Shown: positions 1 through 13,800 of the stretch, piece by piece
Layout of the letters: each line of letters opens with the position of its first letter
Numbering within the stretch: position 1 is the first letter of the stretch
Source: Condylostoma magnum
Taxonomy: Eukaryota > Ciliophora > Heterotrichea > Heterotrichida > Condylostomatidae
Assembly (NCBI GenBank): GCA_920105805.1
Contig: CAKKTI010000154.1
Location: 1-44,154, forward strand
Length of the DNA: 44,154 nt
Direction: 5' to 3'
Notes under the pieces: generated by a model
Databases searched by the model: none
What the model was told of the DNA's origin: nothing
Seen by the model: the letters and a program-made list of their open reading frames with translations, nothing else
Program-made: the position numbers and the translations under genes

Positions 1-678
1 TAACCTTAGTTTTCATGATTAACGTTATAAAATTCAATTTAAGTTAAATGCTTTAAAAACAACAGATTAAATAACAAACTAATTCAAATATATAAGTTTA
101 TTAGGCTAGTAATATTATATTATTATAGAATCAAAATTTATGGAAAAGCTAGCCAAGTACTTCAATACATTCAAAACTGTTAATCAACTGACATACTTAG
201 TTTTGAATTTAAAATAATTGACAATAAAATTAGCAATATAGAACCCATAAGTTTATAGAAGAGCTTGAAATAATGCTGTTGATAGTAATTTACCTTAGTC
301 TTTGAGTCAGGATATGGTAGTACTCGAAAGTAAAGAGTATCAAACAACTCAATAGAGTTTAATTTCTTTTGTACCCTCTTAATAATTGAGAGGAGTTGCT
401 TGATATTAAGGGCAGCTTAACCCTAAGAGCTGTAAAGTATAATCCAATACATTCTACTACAATAACCCATATCAAATATATCTTATAGTGTAATTCATAT
501 CAAAATATGATATTCTAACTACATAAAGTGAAGTAAAAGTTTATTTTAATTTAATATTTAATAAAATTTCTGAACGAGCATAATATTTTCTTAAATTTGG
601 AAGAGTTTGTATATTCCGTCTATTTATCAAATTTATCACTTACAGCTTCCATATAGGCTCTTAAGTCCTAAATAAATA
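1..678. other. No gene recognised
   Basis: AT-rich sequence upstream of the kinase-like gene. I see no reading frame with protein-like composition on either strand. The one structured element is an imperfect inverted repeat near 339-404, listed separately. The last part must hold the 5' leader and promoter of the gene starting at 679, but no motif stands out. Confidence 0.5.
339..404. repeat. Imperfect inverted repeat, possible hairpin
   Basis: ATCAAACAACTC at 339-350 pairs with GAGTTGCTTGAT at 393-404 (11 of 12 positions). Inside the loop a second small stem, CCTCT at 375-379 with AGAGG at 389-393, is possible but shares one base with the outer arm. It could be a structured RNA or a terminator-like element, or chance in AT-rich DNA. 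Confidence 0.3.
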
Positions 679-1854
679 ATGTCTAAAAAGTTCACTTTTG
701 ATTTAAAATTATAAGATAGTATTGATATAGACACAGCTTAGTATTATACAGTAGTTGACAGTGCTGATCAAATTTTCTTAGTTAAAGCTCTAAGAATTGA
801 TACGTGAAACTGTAAATAAAAGCGAAGTGCAGTTACTAACTTTTTGCTCCTCATAAAATTTTATAGTCCATTCTGCGTCAAATACTACAACTACAAGTTA
901 ATTGGGAAAAATCTGAATATACTCATGGAATATGCCGGGTAATCTACCATGTTCCAACAAATGATAAAGCAAAGGGATTCTGGATGTTACTTTGCAGAAA
1001 AGATTGTCTGGCAGTGGCTATATGATTTAGTTAGAGGACTCAGAGACTTACATAATCAAAACATACTGCATAAATCAATTATTATGAGAAATATTTACAT
1101 AACACAGTCAAATCGGGCAAAACTGGGCTAAATTTTTCATTAAGACAACATAATAGACTAAGCTTCAGTAGAATGACTCAAATATGCCAGCCCGGAGGTA
1201 ATAAACGGCTAAAAATACGAAAAAATATCAGAAGTATGAGCCTTAGGAGTTGTTATATACCAGCTGATAACCTTTAAAGAAATAGCAAGTTCTAATAATG
1301 TACTATAAGTAATATAAGCCATCAAGAGTTTCAAATACCCTGAAATATCAGATAATTACTCCAACAAGCTTAAAGTAGTAATGCAACGAATGCTTACAAA
1401 GAACCCTAAAAAGCGGATTCTACTTGATAATCTGATTAAAATGATTCCGAAGGCCATAAAAGCTAATAAGCAAATTCCTACTACTCCCATTCCCCCAAGG
1501 CCATTTACATAACAACCCCAGCCCTTTAAGCCTGTCGTCGAATAAGAGCAGACCAGGCTAAAACCTCAGTATAGATTAAGCAACTCCAGGCCGATGTCTG
1601 TCAATAGATACTAAGTAAGATACGCCTAAATTGTATTCGGAAGAAACTAAGCAAGTAGAAGCAGAAGCATACACCCCATCATGCACGTAAACTCATCATC
1701 CGAGTCATTCTTCAGAAGCTAAAAGGATAGTCAGCACCCCTTTAAGACCAAACTATTCAGTAAAAGCTCCCAGTAATAAGCAGGAACCTAGGTGTTGTAC
1801 CCCCGGACCAGATCATGTATAAAACGAACAGTTTACGACTTACGGCAGGTTTGA
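679..1854 (+). CDS. NEK-like protein kinase homologue, predicted pseudokinase
   Basis: A 391-residue protein with a kinase fold at about residues 20-260 and a basic Gln/Ser/Pro-rich tail. Recognisable parts are the hinge (NLNILMEYAG), the APE-region motif YASPEV and helix F (SEVWALGVVIYQL), closest to NIMA-related kinases. The N-lobe lysine seems kept (FLVKALR, K36). The catalytic loop reads HKS at 131-133 instead of HRD, and QIF at 151-153 replaces DFG, so both the catalytic and the metal-binding Asp are lost. Phosphotransfer is therefore unlikely and a scaffold or allosteric role is inferred. Three in-frame TGA codons occur; the one at 1237-1239 sits exactly on the helix F Trp. The stop is taken as TGA 1852-1854, 36 bases from the convergent stop of the giant gene. 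ATG 679 is the first Met in a frame that stays open through the kinase domain. Confidence 0.85.
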
Positions 1855-1890
1855 GTTAGCATATGTTTAAAACCTAAAATGACTAATAAA

Positions 1891-4800
1891 CTAACTATTG
1901 ACTTTTGAGTCCACCTCTCTAAGCATATTGGAGATTTACTCAAATCGTCTTGTATCGATTTCAATTGCTATTTTTTCTATTCGTTCAACCTTTTCTAACA
2001 GTTGTGATAATAATTGGTCTCCTTCTTTATGAGTATACTCTGACGGCCTTATAGACACTGGTTGTAGATCTTACTTTCTACGTGATTTCTAAACAGTTCC
2101 TACAATGTCATCTAACTTTTTCTTTGGATATCTTCGCCACTTGCTCAAGTATCCAGCAGCTTGTTTGTTTTTAAGTGAGGGTAAACTGGCTAACTCTTAT
2201 TAAATCTTTGTTTGTTCCTCTTATTAGTGAGCTTGGTGCTGTTTGAAGTCGTTTAGTTTGTTGCGCTTTTCAGCTAGTTTGTAATTTAATAAGGCTTGTT
2301 GTCTTTCTCTTTCTCGTTGTAAAGTTTTGTCCATACGGTCTAATTTCTTTTTAAAGTCTGAAATCATCCTTTCTGCTTGCTCTTGTGTAATTTCTCCCTT
2401 TTATTACTGTTGTCGGATTTCTCTCTCTTTCTTCTCTTGCTCCTCCATGCGTTATTTTCTTATCATTTGCATTTACTTTTGTCTGTTTTTGACATTTTAT
2501 TCCTTTGCTATGACTTTTTGTAGTTCTTCTTGTTTCTTTCTTTTCTCCTCGTCTATTTCTTTCTTTTTCTCTTCTAATTGCTTTAATTTGTTTTCAGTAT
2601 CATCTTTTATGTCATTTTTGAACTGTACTAGGTTGCTGATTAGACTTTATTTATTCTGCACGTTAAATTGATTTAGATAGCTTCCCATTTCTTATATTTG
2701 TTTATCTATTAATTGCAGTAATTCCTTTTCATTCTCTTTTTACTGTTTTTTCCAAGCATCTTCTTAGTCTTATTATAATTTTTACCTATAGAAATAATCA
2801 AGTTTGCCTATTTGATTTTGTTATTCTTTTAGTATATTCTCTTCATCTATTGGAGACATAACTGATTACAACCTTTCTTTGAAATTTTGCCTAACTTGTT
2901 CTAAATCTCTTATTTTATCTTTTACATTCAATTAAATTGATTCTCTTTAACAAATCCTTAATTTTTGTCTTAGTTTTGCTTTTAATTCTCCTAATTCTCT
3001 ATCATGTTTCTCTTACAAATAGGTGTAAATAGCCTTATCTTTGATTTCGGGTGTATCTAAGTTACTTATGATTTACTATAGAGCTAGTTGTGTACTTTGC
3101 CCTTATTTTTCTTCCTTTTCTCTTTAAATTTCCTCTTAAAGCTGTTTTTTCTCCTTTTCTTGCTTCTTTTTCAACTCTTCCATTCTTTTACGTCTTTACT
3201 CTCTTTTTGCCATTAATCTAGAATTTAGATGCTCTCTTTGCTGATTGTTTTCTCTTTCCATTACTTCATTTAATCTTTCCTGATTCTATTATAACTGTTT
3301 CATGAGTTACTACTTTTAATTATCCATTGCTCCAGTCATAGCTGATTATAATTGGTTTTACTGTTCTATCAATGTCTACTTTTATGCTGATATATCATTG
3401 TTGGTAAGTGTTGCTTATTTACTTAATGTATCATCTTCATCCTCTGCTTACATTTCCCTTTCTAGCTGATTAAGTTAATCTTAATGCTCTTTTTCTAATT
3501 ATTTTGCTCTTTGATTTGAGTTTTCATTATCTATATTACTGTTTAATTGCTCATTTGCATATTCATCTGCCTGAGCTATAACTTCTTGCATATTTAGCTC
3601 TGTTAGCTATTGATTGATAATCTTTTCCTCATGTTCATACTTAGAGTCAATTTTTTATTTATCTTCAGCTTCTTAGTCCTTTAATTATTACCTTCTCTTT
3701 TATCTTCTATTTTTCAACCTTTTCTTTAAATCATCCCTAGCTTTCATTTAATTCATTGTTATATTTTGTTCTAGATCTTTAAGCTGTTAGTCGAACTCTG
3801 ATAGTATTTCTTCTCTTTGCTCAGGATTTGCTTGTATTTATTCCTCAATATGCTGTTTTAATTGCAATCCAGGCTCTTATAGAATCTTTGCTAACTCATT
3901 TCTCTCCTCTTGTTTAATCTCTTCTTCAAGTTCTTATTCTCTTTCTATGTATTCCCTAGAAATGTACTCAAGCTCTTCGATTTTCAGGTCTTTGTTTTCA
4001 TTAAGTTAACTACTTAGTTATTTTTTTCTTAGTTGTAACTCTTTTCTTCTAGCTTTTCTATTGATAAGTCTATCTTATAATGCTTTGTCTTATTATGTCC
4101 TATCATTCGCCATATTAGCATCTAATTTTTTAATGTTCTCCTGCAGCTCATCTAAAATCTATTATTTGTCCGTTTCATCTAAGAATGAGTTTTAGTTTAC
4201 TTCATTTAGTCCCAATAATTAGTATTACAAATCCCCGACAGTTGAAGATGCTCCAAATGTTCTGTTCTCTTCATCTTCTGTAGGATCATATGTAAAGCTT
4301 TAATCCTCAAATCCTAATTTGTTGATTTGGTCGAGTAAGTCGAAAATAGGCTTTTTTAGTCTTTCAGTTTCGTCTGATAATTTATTGATTTTGTCTTAGG
4401 CATCGTTTTTAGCGCTTTCAATTGATTATTTGATTCTTTTATTATTATCATTGATTTGTCCTAGGATCTTTTTAAGTAACTCATCGACTCCCTGATGCTT
4501 TTCTTGGATTTATGTTGGAATTTCAGGCTCAAAGTCAATACCACTGCTATTTTCTATTGCTAACCTTCTAATCTACTTTATAACATATTCGTCTTATACT
4601 GGCATACCTTGCACAAAGTATTATAGATTAGTTCTTCTTCCCTAGTCTCCTTTAATCTTTAGCTTCATTTACTTTTCACGGTATTTAATGGTATAAATAG
4701 GAGGTAAATACCAAGTAAGCTGAGTGTAAAAATAGAATAAGGCTGTGAATAGTAAGATCAATAGTAGTATAAGTCCAAATAGAGTTCCTATTACAATCCA

Positions 4801-7800
4801 GTCTACTTCTAATACAAGGTCAGTTTCTTATCTGGTTCCTATTAAATGCAGAGATGCTGATGTCCTTGGCTGTATATTTTACCCATCAAAAGGACAGATT
4901 TATCCCATATCCATTACTCCAATGATAAGTTGCTGATCAGAGTCAGCATTATCCTCAAATAGGTAGATACCAGGTTCAGAAAATGTAAAGGGAAATAGGG
5001 ATAAAGTTTCACCACTTTTTATTAGGGATTCTAATTGCTTGAATCCACTGTCATCAAATGAGACGTTTGAGTTTATAAGAGAATCTTGCTTATATACAGG
5101 GTAGTTATTCGGAGCATTTATACCAAACATTACAGTTTACCCCAATTCAATACAAATTACAGGGGATGATATACTAGGGGAGGTAAACACATTTTAAATT
5201 GAGGGTGATTCGTCTTCTTACAAAATCCTTGCTTCTTCTTCCTACTCCGGAGTTTTATATATGTTATCAAAGGTACCATAAATACCATATACTCCAGTAT
5301 CATTAAAATCAATTGAAACTATTTCACAACATCCTTCTATGTAACACTGTGCATCTATATTATAAACCCCTTGGATTTCCCCTAATTCTACTAATTGCTC
5401 TGTTTAAGTAATAGGATCAGTAATTTACACTTTATTAGAGGGCAATAAACACAACTGTATCTTTTACTCTCTGCACGACAATGGACAAATAGACCCAGCT
5501 TCCTATACATTCTAACACAAGCACATTCCAGTAGCTGGCTCTCTATCCTGAATTTCATCTTCGACTGCAACTGGGTTTTACTTTCCACAAATAGCATCAC
5601 ATCTGTAATCATTATCAACACATTCTCCAAACTCATCTCTTACTTAATTTTATGAGCACCTGTCGTATACCTTCCTATCGCAATCTTTATCCGAGCTTTC
5701 CAGACTTAAATCACCTCCATCAGTATCAAGGTACTCAAACCCTGAGTCACACTAACAGCTTTTAGAATCCTTGATATATCTTCTATTATCCCCTGTACAA
5801 ACACAAGAAGTACCCTCAGCATTAGAAACAGCCAATCCTCCACATTCCTAGCACTGACTTTGCCCTTGAAGATTATTAAAAGACCCTGACTCACATGCCA
5901 AACACGCAGATTCACTAATAGACAACTTATTAGCATTAAATGTACCAATAGGACAGGGCACTAGCTCAAAGGAACCTTCTGGGCAATAAAACCCTTCAAC
6001 ACACCCAAACCCATTATCAAATTCCTAGTCCACTGGATTTGGCAGTTTAGTCTATCCCAAGCACACATACCCAGCAGTACAGTTCAAACATTAAGTATTA
6101 TCTTCATTAGAGTAAGTTCCTTAGGCACATGCTTCACAATTAGGTTGATCATCAATAGCTCTGGCTTTTACTGCGTAAAAGCCTGGTGTACAGTCAATTG
6201 GCTCTATTGCACCTGGAGGACATACAGTGCCCTCTGGGCACTTAAAAGGAGGGTAAGTGTACTCCTCAATTATACTAGGCTCCCCATCAGCATCGTCAGT
6301 ATTAGGCACTTCTATATCAACAGGCTTCAGCGAGCTATATAAAGGACAGTACCACCCAGCTGGACATGTTATAGCATTTCCTATAGAATGCGGGCAGAAA
6401 TTACCCCCAGGACACTCAGATGAACTAGAAACCCCTTCATTGCAAAAAGTTCCAATCAAACAAGGCTCGTATCCCTTAGAACCTTCGATACATTTATTAC
6501 CCGCCGGACAGTCTCTCAAATTATCCTCAGATCCTGCTAAGTGGCCTGGAGAGTACATTCCTTCGGGAGATATTACTTTGTCTTTAACACTATCCGTATT
6601 TGGACAGTAGTATCCTGGAGAACATGGGAAGTTTCTAAATTCTCCTATGCCTTATGCAAAACAGTGGTATCCTGGAGGACAGGGTTTACATGAATCGTCT
6701 TCGAATTAAGCAAATTTAGTCTAGTAGAATCCCTCAGCACATTGAGTTGGTGTATCGGAGCCAGCGGGACAGTAGCTTCCAGATGGGCAGATTTTTGGTA
6801 CTGGGTCGTTTTGTAAGCAGTAAAATCCTTATGGACAGTCTTAACAGTCCTCTACTTCATCTGCTCCTGTTCCTCCAAACACTTTTCCATTTGGACATGG
6901 ATTAGGTATATGCAAATCAGTATCGGGAATGGGGCAGTAATGACCTATTGGGCAGGGTGAGCCTTAACCTGTATTGGAGTAGCCATCAGGATTTTCTTTA
7001 TTCACACCTGATTCACATAAATATCCTGCTATACAATCTCCCTTTATCTCCCCATCTTAGCAATATTCACCTCCGGGACACTGTTAGCATTACTCCTAAT
7101 CTTATAAGTTTTCTACTTCATTGTATGTTCCTTAAGCACAGAAAGGAGGAGGGTCTGATGTACCGCCACTGCAATAAGCACGAGCTGGACAGTCTATATA
7201 CGCTGTAATAGGAGTATCTACTACAAACTTTCCACTATAATGACCTGGTGGAACTTATAAACAATCACTTTATCCCTCATATGGTTGATATTCTCCTAAT
7301 TCGCAAGGTATTTGAGAAGATTTTGCAGTTCCTTAAGAACATCTATATCCTGCCTCACATTTTTTAGTAGATGCACTATCTTCATCACAGTATCTACCTG
7401 GAGGACATATAAGACATGTAAATTAACCAATTTAAGGCTGATATCTTCCCTCAGGACAAGATTTTTCCTCAGTTGTTCCTCTCGGACAAAATTTCCCAGG
7501 CTAACAAACATAATTAATAGGCTTATCAATCTTATTCAATACATCATTTCCACCCCCGTCCTCATTATCACAGTAATAACCTTAAGAACATGCATCAGTG
7601 ACTGACGTAGCTCCTAAATCCTTACAATAATAGCCTGAATTACACTTTAAGCATTAGCCTACCTCGTAATTACCGCTAGCATTAGAATAAGTTCCTATAG
7701 GACACGGTGTAGGATTAATAGAACCAGTTGGACAATAGTGGCCTTGAGGACAAATATTACCTGTTATTCCATCTCTAGGGCTTTCTTGGTACGCGCCACC

Positions 7801-10800
7801 CAGACAGTAGTATCCTTATAAACAAGAACCAGTAGTTGCATGTTGCTGTTCATTTTCACAGTAAAATCCAGGGGGACACTCTATAGGCTCTGTTGACCCT
7901 TGTATGCATATGTACCCTTTTGGACACACTCCACCTTGAGAAGCTGTTGTTGGAGTTGATGATTATGCTGATCCTATACAAAAGTACCCCTGGGAGCATT
8001 CACCATCAGGATTCTCATTTCCTTCACCCTCACAGTAATAACCTGGAGGACAACTTATGCAGTCAGATGATAGCGCACGGCCTTGTATTCTATTATAAGT
8101 TCCAGCTGGACAAGGACGAGGAGATGTACTACTTGCTGGGCAGTAATTTCCTACAGGACAAATAACAGGATCTATAGTAGCATTATTCTCACAATAATAT
8201 CCTTGAGGACACTATTTACATTCTGATTACTTAGTCTCATCTTGATATTACCCAGGTAAACACTCTCTCTTATCTGAACTTCCATTAGGGCAATTATGGC
8301 CTTTAGGACATACTTTATTCTCTGGGCAAGTATTCGGATCTACACACTTCTTATAAGGCTTAGCAACTTTATCTCCACCATCACAATAATACCCCTCATC
8401 ACACTCAAATCCAAAATTACTCATTCCAAGCTCAGTCTCACTACTACAATAATACCCACCAGGACAGTCAATGCAATCACCTAACTCTACATTATTAGTA
8501 GCTGTAGTAAACTTCCCAGGAGGACAGGGAGTAGGGCTTATACTTCCCTCAGGACAGTAATGCCCAGATGGACACACATTCCCAGTAGTCCCATCAACCG
8601 GTCTAGGAGTAGTAGCACCAGCTATGCAGTAATACCCAGCATCACAGTTTCCAGAGACAGTTCCAAGTTAGTTTTATCCACAGTATTTACCCCCATCACA
8701 CACTTTTTGGACTGAGGAGCCCTTTGGACAGTAATTACCAGCTAAACATGGACCACCAAAGCTTTCAGTTCCTGGAGGATCGCTGAATTAAGAGCCGAGA
8801 GTACAGAAGAAGCCTGCACTACATGGGCCAGTAGGAGTGGCTAAGCCTGGACTTTAACAGTACATGCCTGGCGGACATTGCATACAGTCTTCAGGATTCT
8901 TTGCTCCTTCCTTAGGGTAGTATTTACCTGAGGGACATGGGTATTGCTTTTCGTATTATGTGCCTTATGGACAGTAGTGGCCTTCCGGACATGGATATTA
9001 GGTGTAGTCAGATGTCCCTCCGTCACAGTAAAAGCCAGCTGGACAAGCAATACAGTCGTCTTAGTATGGGTGGTATTGATAAGTGCCAGGAGGACAACTT
9101 TAAGCCTCAGCTGATCCTGTTGGACACCTTTACCCAGGTACACAATGTTTTGGCTCATCGTCATCAATTCTATTAGGCCTTGATACCCTTTCTCCATATC
9201 TACAGTAGTAACCAGGGGAGCATTGATCATTAGTATCATGAGTAGTTTGCCCCCATTCATCACAAAAGTAACCTTCTTCACAATTTAAGCAGCTATTAAT
9301 GCTAGATTATTAGACTTTATTGTGATCTAACCCAGCAGGGCATGGTATTGGTATAGGAGTTCCGCTAGGACAGTAATGACCGCTTGGACATTAGCCCATG
9401 TTAGTATAAACATCGGAATCACTGGGATTTTTAGTATTAGCTGAAGTCAAACACCAGAAACCTGGATCGCAGGGACCTTCAGGAGTATCTAAGCCTGTTC
9501 TACTACAGTATTATCCAGGCTCACATTAGTAACATTAGGAATCACTCCATCCTTCTTTTGGCATAAATGTACCTTCGAGACAGTTACTTGGAATTTCTTA
9601 TCCTTATTCACAGTATTAGCCAGCCTCACATCTTGTCGGGTACTACATACTCAAATTTGGACAAATATACCCAGCTAAACAACTTTAGCACTCATTTTAA
9701 CCGTAGACTGGATTGAAGGTTCTGACAGGACAGTTAGTTGCCTCAAAGGCCTTAGCTTCAGTATAAGTGCCAGGTGGGGCCTTTACTTATTTATTCCACC
9801 AACTTCCCTACGGGCAATAATATCCAGCTAGACAAGGATTAGTATCATTTGCTATATCTTCTTCGTCACCTTCACAAAAATGCCCCTCAGGACACGGAAT
9901 ACAGTAACTACTATCCTTAGCTCCTTCTCTATTATTGTACGACCCAGGAGGACACGCTCTCTTAGTAGCTAATCCTTACTCACAATAACCTCCAGGTGTG
10001 CATACCCCATCATCAGGTACAGAGGTAGTACTTCCTTCTTGACATTCATATCCCTGTGCGCAAAATCCCAAAGGAGCAATTGAGCCAGTCTCCATGCAAA
10101 TTCTACCAATTGGACACAACTCACATTCATTTTCATTAGATAGACCATATGTTCTTCCAATAGAGCCAGCCGGACAGGGAGTAGGTAGTGAATTACCGCC
10201 TGGGCAATAGCTGCCAACATCACAAATAATAGGCACGTCAGTACCTGTAGGACAGTAATACCCCGATGGACATGCAGCACAGTCACTTTATTGTTGTCCT
10301 TATTACTCAATTCTATAAAATCCTCTGGGACACGGAATTTCAAAGGGTCCTCTGGACCCATCTGGACAGTAGTATCCAGGACTACATTGACCTTATACTG
10401 TTTCATTTTCATTTAGCGAGTAATCTCCAGCTTATACGTCTTCACATGTTGTGTTGTCATTACTTGGTAATTATCCAGGTTAACATTAGATCGCCTTACC
10501 TGCTACACATTAATGCCCACTAGGACATGCTTATTCACTTGGAGAGCCTTCAGGACAGTAAAATCCATTTTAACAAGCTAAACCTCCTCCTGAATTCTAA
10601 GGACAATAAAACCCATAAGGACATTATAAGCATTCAAAGTACCCGTCTTGAGAAAAAGTGCCTGGAGGGCACTCAGTTTCCTCAGTTGAGCCCTCTACAC
10701 AATAATTCCCAGCAGAACATATAGTGCATAGCCCTGCACTGCTTTAAGAGTAGTAACCTTTAGGACATATAACAGGTTAGTAGGTAGCTTCACTACAAAA

Positions 10801-13800
10801 ACTGCCCTGAGGACATGAAGTACACTCATCTTCCTGCTTTAGATAACCTGAGCGAGTATAACTGCCTGCTAGACATGGCTCAGAGTCTGGAAGTTCATTG
10901 TTCCCTGTACAAAAGTGACCCTATGCACACATTTAGTTTTTATAATACGACCCAGGATAGCACCAAGCACCGGCCGGACATGCCTTACATACAGTTTATT
11001 AGGTCTCATCTTGATAAGTACCACCACTGCATCTATGCTAATGGCTTCATTTAGTTCCTTGAGGACATATATTTCCTTAGTAACACGGAACCTTTGGCTT
11101 AGTATTATCTCCTGTTCCTATAGTACAAAAGTATCCTTCCTCACAAGCCGGGCATTCTGATTAGGCTGATAGAGGAGTAGTATCATATGAGTTGTTAGTA
11201 CCGCCTGGACATGGAAACTCGTAAGGATGAGCTGTACCTTTGGGACAATAGTAGCCCTAAGGACAGTTAGCAGAAGTTGATGTAAGTGATGGCTCATTAC
11301 AGTAAGAACCTGCATCACATAAAGTGCAGTCGGTGTAATGCTGAAGGTCTTAAGAATTATTATATGATCCAAAACGGCATTACTTTGTTTCAAAACTTCC
11401 TTGAGGACAGAAGCTTCCTGGAGCACATGCTGTGCAATCTGATTAACTTTCTTAATTTAATTAATTGTTATAGGTTCCTGAGTCACATGGAATAGGAAAT
11501 CCTGAGGATACTGGGCAATAGTGACCCATTGGACAAGCTAGTTCAGCATTGGATGCTTCTGGACAGTAATTTCCTATAGTACAATTTTAGCAATCTGATT
11601 ATTCATCATTAGTAGTTAGTGAGGAGAAGGTGCCTGCTGGACATTTAAACTATGTAGAAAAACTTGTATATTAAGGGCAAAAGTGCCCAGGTTTACAGTT
11701 TTCTTGTGTGTCTAGACTTGAACCTGAGTCAACTTAAGTAGATTTTGGACAAGCCTTGCTGGGAGCACATGCAACCGCTTATGAATACAATGAAATTCCT
11801 ACGGGACATGAATAGCCATATGGGCAAGGAATCTGTCTCTCATTTATACTTGAATACAAAGGCAGATTTGAGCATATCTATCCAGCTGGGCAATCTTCTG
11901 TATTTTGGGAAGAATCTGGGCAATATTTGCCATCATCGCATGGAATACATGCATAGCTATCATCTAATGAGTAATTCCCTGGTGCACATGTTATCTTAGT
12001 AATTCCTTATATCATTTCTCCAGCTTATGCCTATACACATTCGTTTTGAGTATATTAACTATTATATTATCCAAAAGGACATCTTTTACATATAATCTCA
12101 GTAGTAGAATCCTAAAAATATCCTGGTGGACAGCTCCCTTTAGCTTAAGTATTGCAAAATTTACCTTCTCCGCATTCCTGACAGGCTGATCCATCCCATA
12201 ATTCCCCATTTGGACACAAATCACTAAAACTACTGCAGTCTGTAATACAGTCCATACATTATCTTGTTCCAGCTGGAGAATACTAATTAGCAGCGCATGT
12301 TTAAGGAGATGCTTATTTAACAGCTGAACAGCTTTCGTTATCAGGACAAGCTTCACATATACTGCTATTAGTATCTGATTAATGCCCGGGTGGACAAGGT
12401 ATAGGAAAAGGATGGCTTGGATCTGGGCAGTAAAAACCTGCAGGGCAATCATTACATGTAGAATCTCCTTGAGCTGAGTATGTTCCTACAGTACATTCAG
12501 TTACTGTTGTACCACTACATTCAAAACCCGCCGGGCAAGTATGACACATTCTACCGTTCTCTGTTTAATAGGTATTAGAAGGACATGACTACTCTATATT
12601 TCCCCAAAGCCAGCATTACTCTGTACAAGCTGTGCAAGCATTTGAGTCAGAATAAGTAGCTACTGGACATATGCTTGGAAGTGAGGCACCATCACAGATA
12701 GCTCCTGGAAGACATGGAATACAATATCTGTCTCCCAATGCCGAAAATGTGCCTGATGAGCAATCTGCTGGTTCATCGTATGGATCAATGCATGATTTGC
12801 CAAGTGGGCATTATAGACAGTTTCCTGAGCCAGGAGGCCATGAGTAAAATCCGTAAGTGCAAGGATTTAGTACAGTAACATTGATTGAATTACTTGGCAA
12901 GGGAGCAATTGCATTATAATCACTATCTCCTGAAACAACAGCATGGCTTATAGTAGTCTTATACACTCCTCCTCTCTTAGCACTTCCACTTTTAACACCT
13001 ATCACTATTCTCTACTCTTGATTAAAATTAGAAGGACTGAACACTAAAGATGACCCTGGAGACACGATTTCTATTCAATCACTATTCCCAATACTAAGGT
13101 TAACAGTAACGTTATCAGTAGGCATACTAGTTAACACAATGTAATAACTTGAAGTGAATCCTTCCTATACAACCACATCACCTGATATCAGTACATTTAC
13201 TTGCCCAGCTGGTAGGATTATGGCTTAGAATTAAGTTGGAAATATTTCCGCAGAGCTAAAATTAGAATCATTTGTTTAAATTTCATGAGTAATTAGAGTA
13301 GAATAAGCCTGGCCTTGAGCTATTCCAGATAACGCTGTTGCTTGTACTTAGACTCCACTGTTGTAATTAGATGAGGTAAGTTAAACGAATATTGGTTCAA
13401 AAGATATTATAGAGGATTAAGGGTAAATTTAAACAATGTCTGATGGAGAGTCAGACAATTTAATTGTATAATTATCAGATTAGCCTTCTTCTAGTATCAA
13501 GTTGCCCTCCAAAAGCACGTATTTATCATTAGTTATATTAGTGTTTAATACCTAGATTGTCATCCAACCTCTTTCTGTTACTATTAAATCATCTAATCCA
13601 TCAAAGTAAATTATTATTGGTTGAAACTGACCATCTTAGTATAGGGCTGTATGGGATATTGATAGCTCCTTTTAAGCTTGGGTAATGGTTTAAATAGTTA
13701 TAGTGATTGGTTAAGGAGTGTTTCAATTAGAAGTGGTAAAAGTAGTAGATGTAATATCTAATGTACCAAGTGCAGTATCTAGTGAAGCTAAATTGATCTA

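Noticed and set aside
6145-6610. Open frames on the plus strand opposite the Cys-rich array, and many similar ones at 7312-11999
   Set aside because: They are antisense shadows of the giant minus-strand gene, without start context or domain features.
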